Source: Gammaproteobacteria bacterium (lineage in GTDB: Bacteria > Pseudomonadota > Gammaproteobacteria > Thiohalomonadales > Thiohalomonadaceae). Taken from it: 64,000 nucleotides of DNA. The position numbers were made by a program, and so were the translations under genes. The stretch covers positions 42,616 to 106,615 of the forward strand of contig JALOAT010000007.1 in NCBI GenBank assembly GCA_023228645.1, read 5' to 3'. Of this stretch, positions 37,789-47,209 are shown piece after piece. How positions within the stretch are numbered: position 1 is the stretch's first letter; every line of letters begins with the position of its first letter. The notes beneath the pieces are model-generated. The model was given only the letters and a program-made list of their open reading frames with translations, was not told the DNA's origin and did not search any database.

Positions 37789-37933
37789 GCTCCACTACAG
37801 AAGCTCTGCAGGCGACGTTTCGCGCGCAGGCTGCCAAGGCATACGCTGCAAGAAGATCAGGTGCCGGAGCGGATTTCAGACATCCGATTCCTTCTCTCGT
37901 CAAGGCGCCACAGCAAGACTTCGGGGCTTCTCG

Positions 37934-37980
37934 CGACAACCGCGAAATGTGACGAAGAGACAGTCCGGAGGGAGAGGGGG
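37934..37980 (-). repeat. Third copy of the 40-base repeat
   Basis: Read leftward: CCCTCTCCCTCCGGACTGTC, then TCTTCGTCACATTTCGC and GGTTGTCGC. It matches copy one (29311-29351) through TGTCTCTT-N-GTCACATTTCGC-N-GTTGT-N-GC, and copy two at its 5' half. The copies bracket the FadL/rhd-tusA-dsrE2/sox block. Confidence 0.75.
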
Positions 37981-38029
37981 TAAGAAGAGAGGCTAGGGGA
38001 AGCAAAACCATCCTGTCTTTCTCAGCGCA

Positions 38030-38086
38030 AGGTGAGCAAAAGATTTTGCTCACCTTCATTTTCAACCGCTTACGCGGCTGAAAATG
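38030..38086. terminator. Two adjacent hairpins, possible bidirectional terminator
   Basis: Hairpin one: AGGTGAGCAAAA (38030-38041) with TTTTGCTCACCT (38044-38055), perfect 12 bp, 2-base spacer. Hairpin two: CATTTTCAACCGC (38057-38069) with GCGGCTGAAAATG (38074-38086), one mismatch in 13. They lie between convergent operons, 270 bases past pilE. Perfect stems with A/T edges suggest termination, but the distance is large. Confidence 0.5.
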
Positions 38087-38355
38087 GCGACACAAGTCTT
38101 CCCCGCACTTCCAGGGCAGAAACACGCTCCCACAGCTAAATAACTGTTTGAACCACGAGACCTGGATTAACGCTCGCCACGACACGGATAACGCCAAGAG
38201 CTGGAATCGAAGCAGGATCGCCTGCTTTCTCTCGCGCTTTCCTTGCGATCCTGGCGTCTGTGCAAGATGGCATGTGTGTCCGGGTCCGCAACAGCTATGT
38301 AGAGCTCAAAGAGCCTTGCAAGCGGCTCATTGAGGTCACGGTCTCAAGCTGAACA

Positions 38356-38787
38356 TCAGCGGCGCCAGCACTGCTCCACGGTCACGTCCGGGTTGGGAGG
38401 ATCAAGCACGATGCCCTTTACACCAGCGCTCGTTAGCTGAAGCGTGCCACAGCGGTCTTCTTTCATGATGTCTTTGGGCTCAGCGGAGAGCGTGTAAGCG
38501 CTATCCGTGGCAGCAAGTCTCAGGTTATACACCTTGAGCCCGGTCTTGGGGGATTCAGTGAATGGGAGCGCGGGTGGATTGCCGCTGCCATCCCGATACT
38601 TTCCGTGGGCGGTGTAATAACGTTCCATGAATTGTGCCAGTTCCATCAATGCCGCCTGGGCGTCAACCCGTCGGGCGGCCGCCACAGACTCGCGATAATT
38701 CGGGATCGCGATGGCCGCCAGGAGCCCGATGACGACCACGACAATCATGAATTCGATGAGGGTGAAACCCTGAGCACGTCTGTGCAT
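38356..38787 (-). CDS. pilE: Type IV pilin-like protein PilE
   Basis: A 143-residue minor pilin. The prepilin signal is short: MHRRAQG then FTLIEFMIVVVVIGLLAAIA, with cleavage after Gly and Glu at mature position 5. The C-terminal part has two cysteines (DRCGTLQL and EQCWRR) forming the expected D-region disulfide. It is the last gene of the fimT-to-pilE operon, as in Pseudomonas. Minor pilins prime pilus assembly. Confidence 0.92.
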   Translation of the reverse strand: MHRRAQGFTLIEFMIVVVVIGLLAAIAIPNYRESVAAARRVDAQAALMELAQFMERYYTAHGKYRDGSGNPPALPFTESPKTGLKVYNLRLAATDSAYTLSAEPKDIMKEDRCGTLQLTSAGVKGIVLDPPNPDVTVEQCWRR

Positions 38788-38799
38788 GCATGACTCCTG

Positions 38800-41700
38800 C
38801 TAGAAAACCTCAAGCCAGGCCTTGCGACCCAACTCGCGACCCAGTTGTGAACGCATTCCGACACCGTCCTCCTCGACCAGATACTCTGCTTCACCATCGA
38901 AAATGGTGGGCGTAACACCCCTACCAACGTCACGCCGCAGCCCACTGGGCAGCACACAGTCGCCGTCGACACAGATCTGATCGAATTCGTCCAGACTGCC
39001 GTCGGCGTTCAGGTCGAACAAGGTATCCGCCGTCCGTCCGCCCGTCGCAAAGTCCAGTTCCATTAGCCAGCCGCTCATACCGCCGGCACAGGGATCGCTC
39101 TGGGGAATGCTGGTTGCAAAGCGGATGCGGTCGAACCAGATCTGCGGCGCATAAACGACACGCTCGCCCTCTTCATCGTTCACCGGAGAGACCAGGTCGA
39201 GATACCAGCCGTCTTGTGTACTCCAGTCCACGGTGTTGTTGCTCACCAGCCGGACCTCATAACCGGACTCGGCGTGGGTGGTTTCCATGGTGATCTCTTG
39301 CTGCTGCAAGGTACTGCGATCCAGTTCCTCGATGCGTGCGCCGTTGTCGCGGATTCCATACAGGCTTTGCACCGTGGTGTCTTCGGGGTCGTCCACCTGG
39401 AAGAAGCTGCCCGTGCCGAAGAACACCAGGTAGCCGCCTTCGGGGTGATACTGGATCTCGGGCTCGACAGTGATGGGCTGCACCTGACCATCGCCATTAC
39501 GCGCCTTGAAGAGCGGATGCTTGGTGCCGCCGGACTTGAAGGCGACGTCCCAATTGTCGGTGTCGTTGTCGGTGAGGTCGAATTTCCAGAGATTGCCCTG
39601 GAGATCACCCGCATACACGTAGGTCGCGTAGCCGCCGTCACCATCGTAGACGAAGGCCGGAGTCGCGAGGCCGTTGGGCTCGGTACTGCTGCCAACATCC
39701 GTATCGATCTTGCGAATCAACGCGCCGGTCTGCAGATTCACGATAAAAAGCTGTGCCCGCTGGCTCTGGCTGTTGTAGCCATTACCGAACAGTGCTGCCC
39801 AGGTGCCGTCCTTCAGGCGGGCAATCACCGGCTTGCCGATGGTAAAACCAAGCTCGTTGTCCATGGCGCTGGAGAATTCCCACAACACCTTGCTGCTGTC
39901 CATGCCTTCCGGATCGGTCACGTCCAGGGCGAACACGGCACGACCGGCGGCCCCGGTGGCGCCCAGCAGGATGCTCTTCCATGCGCCGCCCCAGTAGGCA
40001 TCAGACACGTGGATGTCGCCGTCCATGAGGAAGTGTCCCGCATAGCCGGGTTTGGCGAGTGCGGCCAGACGCGGATAGACCTCATTCGGTACATAGGCGA
40101 AGACCTCGTTGCCCTCGCTCGCATCAAACCCGTGCAGCATGCCGTCATTAGCCCCCACATAGACCATGGACCTGCGTTGCGATTTTCCAAGCACGAAGTC
40201 CTGGTACGTCGTCCCGCCATCAGCCTCCGGGAGGTTATGGAAACCGAAATGCTCCTGCGCAACGAATACCGGGTCCGAATTCACGATATGGCCGAGGAGC
40301 GTGCTGCGGTCGCGGAACGTCCCACCGTTCTTCTGTTCCTTGCTCTGGTCACCGCGCAGGTAGTCGAGTATCTGAGACTTGTTCTCCAGATGCGCCTGTT
40401 GCGCCGCCGTCAGGCTGTTCCAGGTGAAGGTGATGCCCTTATTGTTCAAGCCGCCGCTGGTCTCACCGCTGTTGCTGAGGATGTTGCGGGCAAGCGGGTC
40501 GTCCGGAATGCGGGTTGCGGCGTTCCACTGTTCGGTCAGCGTCAGGCGATGTTCCACCACCTTCGGCTCGTAGGCAACCAGTTCACCACTCCAGTCGGCG
40601 CTGTTCAGCGTCGCCTGGTAGGCCAACGAATCGGTGTCGAGACGCACCGAGTTGATGGCCGTGGTGGTCGAGGAGGTGCGGGTTCGATCGACGATGTTCG
40701 CGAGGATCGCCGACAGCCTGATGGAAAAATCGTGCGAGTCCTTGGCGCTGAAAAAAGCCCCCCGACTGTTCACCGCGGCGTGCAACAGGTCATCCAGGCG
40801 CGCCGCGCACGTCGTCCCTGAGCAATTCTGGGTGTCTGGACTGGTATTCAGCCAATCAATTTGATCACCGCTGTGGACTGCGTCCCAGGCCTCGTCCGGG
40901 TCGACGGAGCCGGTGACGCCAAGACCGACACCGAACGTGACCATGTGCTGCCAGAAGGCCGGATCGTCCGGGGTGACCGGCACCCGGTTTGCGAGGTCAC
41001 CATGCAGATCGCGGTTCCAGTAGTACATGGCCACGTCCGCCAGGGTGTTGCTGTATCCGTCCTTATAGGGATCGCTCGGCGAATACTGATAGCTGGTGCC
41101 GTCCGGCGCAGTGATCTCCGAACCGGCGGAATTGTCGACATTTTTACGGGCCTTCTCCGTACGCGCGTCGTAGGAACTACCGCCCGACCAGTAGCCGTCC
41201 GTCATCAGAATGGAATAGCTCTGGCGGCACGCCAACTGCGGCGTGTTGTCGTTGGTGCCCGGCACAGCCCCCCACGGCCCGCGGTTGCCCGTGCGGGAAA
41301 AGTACTTCCCCACGTCATCGAGCGCCGTACGCAACGGCGTACCTGCCGCCGGGATGTCGCGTGTGTAGAGCTCATCGAAGAAGGCCTTGCGGTCCGTGCC
41401 GCTGAACCGCCGCACGCCCCTCACGACTGTCGCGGTGTTCTCGCCGTCGACGGAGCTCGATCCCTTGTTGATAGCACTGAAGCCAACACGCATGCCCGGG
41501 CCTTGCTCGGCGAATGCACGACCGATGCCTGCGCGCGCGGCGAGGATGCGTGACCGGTGATAGGTATACCAATTGGCGAAATTCTGGATCTCCTGATCAT
41601 AGGTGCAGATACCCGCATTGCAGTCGTCCCGCCCTTCGCGCCCATGACCGCTGTAAGTGGTAATCGCTGGCGTGATCTCGACTTTCGTGTAGTTGTCCCA

Positions 41701-42621
41701 ATTCCACGCATCGCTCGCATCGTCTTCCTTCCAGAAGTAGGTGGCAGGCCAGAAGGACTTGGTGCTCGATGTAGAACTGCAACTGCCGCCACTACCGCAA
41801 GTCAACCACCGGTTGAAGTTGTAGTTGCTGTTGTCCTCAGTCAAGTCACGGCAATAGGCTTGGCCGGTGCCGGAACGTTCCGGATTGTGCAACGCACACT
41901 TGGGATCGGCCGCGGGGTAATCGGTGCCGTCCCATTTGATCCAGGGCAGGTAGGTGATACCGGGGTCGTAGTAGACCGTATTCACCTGGGGTGATCGCGT
42001 CAGTGCCCCGAACGCTTGTCCGGCGTCCACCGTCGCCACGTAGTTATTGTAATCACTGCTGCCATATACGCCACTGGCACGTGGAAAGACGTACCTGGTA
42101 TCACCCTTGGTGTAATCGTCAGGCATGATCTCGAACTGCATGGAGCCCGAGTCATCGAGAATGAACATGACGTTCGGGTCCACCTGTCCGCCGAGGAACA
42201 GCGGCACCTGCGAGACTTCGACCGGGCCCGATTCACTCGGGCAAGAGGCAGCGGGACCAGTGAAACTGAAGGTGCCGCTGCATCTACGGTACTCGAATTT
42301 ATTGGGATGAATCTTGCTGTGAGTGCACTTAGTTCCGCCACTGCCCGAGACGTCCGTGATGGTCTCCAGCTCGCTGACTGTGATGGTTTTCGTGGTCTTG
42401 CTGCTCGGGCCTATCGCCTTTTCAACGGTGATGGAGGGACAAGCCGCCTGAACACTTGCGGCCGCCAGAGACAGCAGTAGCGCCATGCCGATACTCGAGA
42501 CCGCCCACCACCCTGAGCGCGGATGGACATCCACACGCCTGCGAGTGAAGCCGCAGCCCGCGGCCCGACGAACCACCCTGAGGATGCGGATGAGTCCGGA
42601 TACGTGATTCAAGTTGTTCAT
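38800..42621 (-). CDS. pilY1: Type IV pilus tip adhesin/assembly protein PilY1
   Basis: A 1273-residue exported protein. ATG 42621 has TGGAG 9 bases upstream and gives a signal-like leader ending SVQAA after an unusually long basic N-terminal region. A von Willebrand A-like region has the MIDAS motif D156-x-S158-x-S160 (FILDDSGSM). The C-terminal third is a beta-propeller PilY1 domain with DVTDPEGMDSSKVLWEF and YAGDLQGNLWKFDLT. DLNADGSLDEFD near the end is a calcium-binding loop. PilY1 sits at the pilus tip and controls retraction and adhesion (family knowledge). Confidence 0.95.
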   Translation of the reverse strand: MNNLNHVSGLIRILRVVRRAAGCGFTRRRVDVHPRSGWWAVSSIGMALLLSLAAASVQAACPSITVEKAIGPSSKTTKTITVSELETITDVSGSGGTKCTHSKIHPNKFEYRRCSGTFSFTGPAASCPSESGPVEVSQVPLFLGGQVDPNVMFILDDSGSMQFEIMPDDYTKGDTRYVFPRASGVYGSSDYNNYVATVDAGQAFGALTRSPQVNTVYYDPGITYLPWIKWDGTDYPAADPKCALHNPERSGTGQAYCRDLTEDNSNYNFNRWLTCGSGGSCSSTSSTKSFWPATYFWKEDDASDAWNWDNYTKVEITPAITTYSGHGREGRDDCNAGICTYDQEIQNFANWYTYHRSRILAARAGIGRAFAEQGPGMRVGFSAINKGSSSVDGENTATVVRGVRRFSGTDRKAFFDELYTRDIPAAGTPLRTALDDVGKYFSRTGNRGPWGAVPGTNDNTPQLACRQSYSILMTDGYWSGGSSYDARTEKARKNVDNSAGSEITAPDGTSYQYSPSDPYKDGYSNTLADVAMYYWNRDLHGDLANRVPVTPDDPAFWQHMVTFGVGLGVTGSVDPDEAWDAVHSGDQIDWLNTSPDTQNCSGTTCAARLDDLLHAAVNSRGAFFSAKDSHDFSIRLSAILANIVDRTRTSSTTTAINSVRLDTDSLAYQATLNSADWSGELVAYEPKVVEHRLTLTEQWNAATRIPDDPLARNILSNSGETSGGLNNKGITFTWNSLTAAQQAHLENKSQILDYLRGDQSKEQKNGGTFRDRSTLLGHIVNSDPVFVAQEHFGFHNLPEADGGTTYQDFVLGKSQRRSMVYVGANDGMLHGFDASEGNEVFAYVPNEVYPRLAALAKPGYAGHFLMDGDIHVSDAYWGGAWKSILLGATGAAGRAVFALDVTDPEGMDSSKVLWEFSSAMDNELGFTIGKPVIARLKDGTWAALFGNGYNSQSQRAQLFIVNLQTGALIRKIDTDVGSSTEPNGLATPAFVYDGDGGYATYVYAGDLQGNLWKFDLTDNDTDNWDVAFKSGGTKHPLFKARNGDGQVQPITVEPEIQYHPEGGYLVFFGTGSFFQVDDPEDTTVQSLYGIRDNGARIEELDRSTLQQQEITMETTHAESGYEVRLVSNNTVDWSTQDGWYLDLVSPVNDEEGERVVYAPQIWFDRIRFATSIPQSDPCAGGMSGWLMELDFATGGRTADTLFDLNADGSLDEFDQICVDGDCVLPSGLRRDVGRGVTPTIFDGEAEYLVEEDGVGMRSQLGRELGRKAWLEVF

Positions 42622-42673
42622 TTGACTCGTCTCCAGGCGGGCTCTTGTCCCGGGAGGGACTGGCAAGCACGAT

Positions 42674-42979
42674 TCAATGCGGGATTTCCTTAAGTCCGGG
42701 CAGTACGGTGATGGCGGTGACCTTTCCGTCCTCTAACTGGTAATACACCACCTGGCCTGGCTTGAGATTTCTCAGTTGCGTCTCGAGGCCGCGGGACGAG
42801 GCTTGCCCCCTCCCCCGGTGGATCTCATAGGCCGCACCGTCAATGCTCACCGTTCCCTGCGCGAGTGCGACGCTGTCCACTCGGCCGATGATTTGACCGG
42901 CGACGACCTGGGGTGCAGACAGACACAAAATCATGACTGCAGTCAGGGCGCCGAGCTGTACCGAGATGGGCCTGCACAT
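42674..42979 (-). CDS. PilY2-like small periplasmic protein
   Basis: A 101-residue protein with a signal peptide ending APQVVAG. The mature part GQIIGRVDSVALAQGTVSID and on is a small beta-domain, ending KVTAITVLPGLKEIPH. It lies between pilX and pilY1. In Pseudomonas a small protein, PilY2, lies near pilY1 and pilE, and this looks like its counterpart, though order and sequence differ. Its role in pilus assembly is not well defined. Confidence 0.65.
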   Translation of the reverse strand: MCRPISVQLGALTAVMILCLSAPQVVAGQIIGRVDSVALAQGTVSIDGAAYEIHRGRGQASSRGLETQLRNLKPGQVVYYQLEDGKVTAITVLPGLKEIPH

Positions 42980-43061
42980 GTTTTTTCTCCCACAGGCGAT
43001 AGGTTCCTCGCCCTCAAGCCGTCACAAGTTGCGCGGTGCTCTGACACCGCACTTCGATAGT

Positions 43062-43550
43062 TCAGAACAACGGTACCGCGTAATCGGAACGGACCGCGCT
43101 GGCGGCATCACCTGCGGAACCGGTGGCATCCACCTGGTAGTGAGCGGCATAAAGCTTGCGCGCGCCGCCTTTTGCGCCGGTAGCGGTGGCACCGGTCGCC
43201 GTGGTGATTTCACGCAGCGCGGGTTCCCTGGGCAGTTCGAAGGCAAATCCGGGGGCGACCTCACCGGGCGAGGCTTCCACTGCATTGATACCCCCACACG
43301 GGGGTTCGGTCGCTTGCGTGCAGGGATCGTTGGGCGTGTTGGCTGTCGCATACGCCTCTCCGGCGCGCAGCCCCAACTCCGCGGCAAGAAAAGCCCGCTG
43401 CTTTTCCTTCAGATTGCCGGCGATGCGCTCCTGCATCGCAGCTCCCTGCATGCCGGACACGCCGAGGATGGTCAGCACCAACAAAATCACGAGCGCCACC
43501 ACGAGGACGACACCTTTTTCACGGCGAGGCACGTAGGGAGATCCGTTCAT
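43062..43550 (-). CDS. pilX: Type IV minor pilin PilX
   Basis: A 162-residue minor pilin. After a basic leader (MNGSPYVPRREKG) comes VVLVVALVILLVLTILGVSG, the PilX-type N-terminal helix that lacks the F-T-L-I-E form. AMQERIAGNLKEKQRAFLAA is the PilX N-domain signature. Start ATG 43550 overlaps the pilW stop in an ATGA junction. Confidence 0.92.
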   Translation of the reverse strand: MNGSPYVPRREKGVVLVVALVILLVLTILGVSGMQGAAMQERIAGNLKEKQRAFLAAELGLRAGEAYATANTPNDPCTQATEPPCGGINAVEASPGEVAPGFAFELPREPALREITTATGATATGAKGGARKLYAAHYQVDATGSAGDAASAVRSDYAVPLF

Positions 43551-44599
43551 GGCAAGCGGTTACGCAACGCAATGGTGGTGGTAAAGACCTGACGCAGCCG
43601 GCGATCGCTGGACGTGACCTCCGTCGCTTCACACCCGGCCGGGTCCGGGTCCGCTGCGCCGTCGTCATAGGTCAGCGCCTGATCCACATCGAGAATATCC
43701 GCTGTGCGACTCGCCACCCGCAGGGTCACGCGGGCCGCAAGCACGTCGCGCCAGGAGGCGATGGCGTCGGCGGGGCAGTAGCGGTCCACGCGCCGATCGC
43801 CGTTGAGGTCCTCACCGTAGGTGATCTGCATATCCTCGACACCGTCGGCGAGCAACTCATCGCTGGCACTGCCCTGATCGAACAGCCGGCGGCGCAGCGC
43901 AGGACGTCCGTCGGTGTCGGCGCCGATGTAATAGAGGGCGCTACGGACGGTATAAATTTCCATGTCGCCTTCATATTCGTGACTGAAAAAACTGGTATCC
44001 GGATTGATGTTGCCAGGTGTGCCACCAGCACCGCGGTTGAGTTTACTGGCGCTGGCATCGGCGCCGTTCTGGAAGATGTCGCAGCCCTGGTGATCGGAGA
44101 CCACCACGATAGCGCCCGTAGGGATCCCGCTCGAATTGGTGAGATTGATGTCGACCGCATTCGTTGCCGTATTGCCCGAGGCTGTCAGGCTGGTGAGCAA
44201 GCCGGCATGCTTGGACAACAGCACATCCGTTCCAGCCACGTAGCCGCTCACCCCCTGTGTAAAGGTCTCGACGGGAAGGGCGTTGTCCCAGCCCTGCAAG
44301 GCGTTGTCCAGATCGAACAGCGCCGGCTCGTAGCCGGCACCACCGGGATCGAGCAGATTATTGATGGTGGTATTCGGCCCGCATGAGCCCTTGTAGCCGG
44401 TGAGGCGGAGTTCACGGGCGAGCAGGCCGGCGGCATAGCGCCCGTTGTCCTGCACCAGGGACAGCGCCTCGTTGGTGCGGTAGCTCTGGCGGCTGGCGAG
44501 GAAGACGTTCCAGACGCCCGCCAGGAGTATCAGACTGATGACCAGCACCACGAGGATCTCAACGAGGCTGAAGCCGCGCTGACCCGTTTGCATGCGCAT
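43547..44599 (-). CDS. pilW: Type IV minor pilin PilW
   Basis: A 350-residue minor pilin. The prepilin peptide is RMQTGQRG then FSLVEILVVLVISLILLAGV, cleavage after Gly with Glu at mature position 5. GRYAAGLLARELRLTGYKG is the PilW family signature, and the large C-terminal domain is rich in beta structure. It sits between pilV and pilX. Confidence 0.93.
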   Translation of the reverse strand: MRMQTGQRGFSLVEILVVLVISLILLAGVWNVFLASRQSYRTNEALSLVQDNGRYAAGLLARELRLTGYKGSCGPNTTINNLLDPGGAGYEPALFDLDNALQGWDNALPVETFTQGVSGYVAGTDVLLSKHAGLLTSLTASGNTATNAVDINLTNSSGIPTGAIVVVSDHQGCDIFQNGADASASKLNRGAGGTPGNINPDTSFFSHEYEGDMEIYTVRSALYYIGADTDGRPALRRRLFDQGSASDELLADGVEDMQITYGEDLNGDRRVDRYCPADAIASWRDVLAARVTLRVASRTADILDVDQALTYDDGAADPDPAGCEATEVTSSDRRLRQVFTTTIALRNRLP

Positions 44600-44601
44600 G
44601 A

Positions 44602-45033
44602 TCAGATCCCCGTCCGGTAAACGAAGGTGCTGTCGTCGTCCCCGACGGCGGTACCGCTGCCGTCCCGGATCCGGCCCCGACTCTCATCCCAGGTGATGGT
44701 CACCTGGATGGCCGTGCCATTCCTTTCCAGGGCGCCGACGGCACCCTCGCCGAGGAGCGCCGGGACGCGAGCGGCCCACGTCGCGCAATCGGGATGGGTG
44801 CAGTCGTCGTAGGCGCCATCGAGGGCCGCCGCGCGATTGGCTTGCAGCCGTTCGGTGATGTCCTGGGCCAGCAAGGTGGCCTGTGATCGCTGGTAGGCGC
44901 TGTGGTTGGAACGCAGCACGGTCATTTGCAGGCCGGCGAGCCCGAGCAGGCCGATGGAGAGCACCAGCAGTGCGACCAGCACCTCCACGAGCGTCAGGCC
45001 GGCCATCGCGCGTTTGGGGTTGGGCGCCCTCAT
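44602..45033 (-). CDS. pilV: Type IV minor pilin PilV
   Basis: A 143-residue minor pilin. ATG 45033 has AAGGAG 9 bases upstream and overlaps the fimT stop in an ATGA junction; TTG 45039 is too close to the site. The prepilin helix is GLTLVEVLVALLVLSIGLLG. RSQATLLAQDITERLQANR matches the PilV domain. Confidence 0.92.
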   Translation of the reverse strand: MRAPNPKRAMAGLTLVEVLVALLVLSIGLLGLAGLQMTVLRSNHSAYQRSQATLLAQDITERLQANRAAALDGAYDDCTHPDCATWAARVPALLGEGAVGALERNGTAIQVTITWDESRGRIRDGSGTAVGDDDSTFVYRTGI

Positions 45034-45521
45034 TGGCAATTACTCCTTTCCAGGACGTGATGGCCCGACAGGGCCACGGTGAGGGTGCGTCGCCCCTGTC
45101 CGGTACAGTTCGCGAATTGCAGGGCAAAGTTCGCCGTGGCCGCGGCGGCGCCCTGGGGGGTGAACGTCACGCCGTTTGCGGTACCCGCGAGTTGGGGGGT
45201 GCCGCCTGGCGCGTCCCACACCTGCAATACCTGGGTAGTACCATCCGGCAGCGTCGTTTGCACCAGCCAGCCCACGGACCAGTCTGCGCCGTTGTCGCAC
45301 GCGTTATCCGCGCCGCGGCGGCAGACCACTACATTGCGGGCGCGCTTGATGGCTTCGGAACGGGCGAGATGCAGGGCGCCGGAGAGACCGTTGGTGATCG
45401 CAGCAGCCCGGTTGTTCGCTATGACCGGCTGGAGAGACGGAATCGCGATAGCGGCGACGATGCCGAGTACGGCGACGGTCGCCATCAGCTCGATCAGTGA
45501 AAAGCCGCTGGAACGTCCCAT
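45030..45521 (-). CDS. fimT: GspH/FimT family minor pilin
   Basis: A 163-residue pseudopilin. The prepilin cleavage site is MGRSSG then FSLIELMATVAVLGIVAAIA. ALHLARSEAIKRARNVVVCR is the GspH/FimT signature. It is first of the leftward minor-pilin operon, which suggests the promoter is in 45522-45620. FimT-like pilins help DNA binding during transformation in some bacteria. Confidence 0.92.
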   Translation of the reverse strand: MGRSSGFSLIELMATVAVLGIVAAIAIPSLQPVIANNRAAAITNGLSGALHLARSEAIKRARNVVVCRRGADNACDNGADWSVGWLVQTTLPDGTTQVLQVWDAPGGTPQLAGTANGVTFTPQGAAAATANFALQFANCTGQGRRTLTVALSGHHVLERSNCQ

Positions 45522-45728
45522 GGGCGTATCCGTTCACCAAAATCTTGTCGAGGTTAGGAGCATATTACCCCCGCTCACCACTGGATTGATAATGGCAAAG
45601 TGTGAACGGGATAACAAAATGAAAGGAGCAAAAGTGCACGGATTCAGCGTAACACATTGTTTTGCCAGGACGGTGTGCGAAAAGGGCGCGGTTGTACGCC
45701 CTGGTGGGGCCTGGATATCGTCGGCCGG

Positions 45729-47087
45729 TCAGGCCGCCATCTTGCGCGCAATGAACTCGAGGCTTTCGCGGCTCTCGAGCACCGTACCGAGCGCGGCCTC
45801 CGCCTGGATTTCGTCGAGCCCGGTGGCATCGAGCAATTGCTGCGGGATTTGCAGGGTTTCGGATTCGCCGATGCCGTGACGGCTCAGCAAGGCGTTGGCG
45901 ATGTAGACCAGGTTGGCGTAGACGGCGAAATCACTGCGGAATGCCGGGTTATGGTGTTCGTGCACCGCGTCGACGACCTCCTTGGGCATGCCCCAGGCCT
46001 CCATGAGCCAAAGGCCCAGGTCCGCATGGCTGATGCCCAGTACTTCGTGCTCCAGTTCGGTGATCGGCCGCTCCGGGTGCTCCGCAAGGGCCTTGTTCAG
46101 ACGCGCGAACTGATCCGGGAACAAGTGCCCGAGCAGCAGAAAACCGAAGTTGTGCAGCAGGCCCGACAGGTAGGCGATGCCGGGCGAGGGCCGGCGCATG
46201 TAAGGGATGCGCAGGCACAGGGCCTGGGTGAGTGCGCCGGTGAAGGTGGCGTGCTGCCAGAAGTTGTTCAAACCGAGCGGCCCGCTCGTGGGGTTGCGGA
46301 AGGACTTGCCCAGGGACAGGCCAAACGCCAGGTCCATGACGAAATCCATGCCCAGCACCCGGGCAATGGCCATGGCGACCGAATCCACCCGTCCCTGGTA
46401 GCCGAAGAACGGTGATGAGGCATAGCGGATGATCTGCGCGGACAACGACGGGTCCTGCTCGACGATGGCCGCCAACTCGCTCACATGCGAATACGGGTTG
46501 TTGCGCAGCTTCAAAATCTGCATGGCCATGCCCGGCATGGACGGCAGTTGGTGCACGTGCCGCACGCGCTCGCGCATGGCCTCGATCTTGTCACCGCCAG
46601 CCGGTGCCGCCGATTCTTCACGGCGCCGGGACACGGTCCTGACCCAGCTGCCTTCCATGAGTCTCGCCAGATCGGCGCCGCTGGCCCGTACGAAGACGCC
46701 GAGGCGGCCCGCCGAAAAGTAGACATGGTCGGCCTCGGTGAGTGCCGGATCGACGATGCCCTTGAGGCCAAAGGCCTCCGGGAGGGGGGGGATAGCCTGG
46801 GGATCACAATCCGGAAACAACCTCGAGAGATCCTGCAACGTGGCATGGCTCAGCGGCCGCTTCACCATCTGTGCCACGGCGGCCGCATCGGGTTCCTGGT
46901 CTGCCGGATGCACGATCATCAGCGCCGACTTGCCGGTGGTCAGCACCGTGGCCTGCGCCACCCGCGCCGGTGACAGTTTCGCCTCTGTGATGGCCGAGTG
47001 CAGGCTGTCGCCACCCACCCCGACGCGCGCCTTGAACTGGCCACCCTTGCGGCGCAGATATTCGCTGACGATGGAAGGAATAGTCAT
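45729..47087 (-). CDS. HDOD-domain signalling protein with N-terminal YbaK-like domain
   Basis: About 452 residues. The first 150 (AKLSPARVAQATVLTTGKSA, AVAQMVKRPLSHATL and on) look like a YbaK/prolyl-tRNA deacylase fold. Residues 180-400 are a full HDOD domain: VHQLPSMPGMAMQILKLRNN, IVEQDPSLSAQIIRYASSPF, LSGLLHNFGFLLLGHLFPD. HDOD proteins are signalling proteins without intact HD catalysis. The start may be ATG 47087 or GTG 47096. It is monocistronic, with no adjacent kinase or cyclase. It is upstream of the pilus operon on the same strand, so a link to motility is possible. Confidence 0.85.
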   Translation of the reverse strand: MTIPSIVSEYLRRKGGQFKARVGVGGDSLHSAITEAKLSPARVAQATVLTTGKSALMIVHPADQEPDAAAVAQMVKRPLSHATLQDLSRLFPDCDPQAIPPLPEAFGLKGIVDPALTEADHVYFSAGRLGVFVRASGADLARLMEGSWVRTVSRRREESAAPAGGDKIEAMRERVRHVHQLPSMPGMAMQILKLRNNPYSHVSELAAIVEQDPSLSAQIIRYASSPFFGYQGRVDSVAMAIARVLGMDFVMDLAFGLSLGKSFRNPTSGPLGLNNFWQHATFTGALTQALCLRIPYMRRPSPGIAYLSGLLHNFGFLLLGHLFPDQFARLNKALAEHPERPITELEHEVLGISHADLGLWLMEAWGMPKEVVDAVHEHHNPAFRSDFAVYANLVYIANALLSRHGIGESETLQIPQQLLDATGLDEIQAEAALGTVLESRESLEFIARKMAA

Positions 47088-47209
47088 GGCGTACACATCG
47101 GAGTTGCTTCTTTGGCAAGAAATCTAGCCGAATGCCACAAGGCAGGCCGCGGGCCGCTTCACAGAAGTGGTAACGGCGTCACGTCGAAATGCCGGCAACG
47201 TGATGTGCT

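Larger units (their letters stand above)
37789..38355. other. 567-base gap between convergent sox and pilus operons
   Basis: No protein-like ORF. It contains the third copy of the TGTCTCTTNGTCACAT repeat, two adjacent strong hairpins (38030-38086), and at about 38150-38275 degenerate inverted strings of the AACGCC/GATCCTGGCGT type, related to those at 57260-57335. Nothing else is recognised. Confidence 0.7.
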
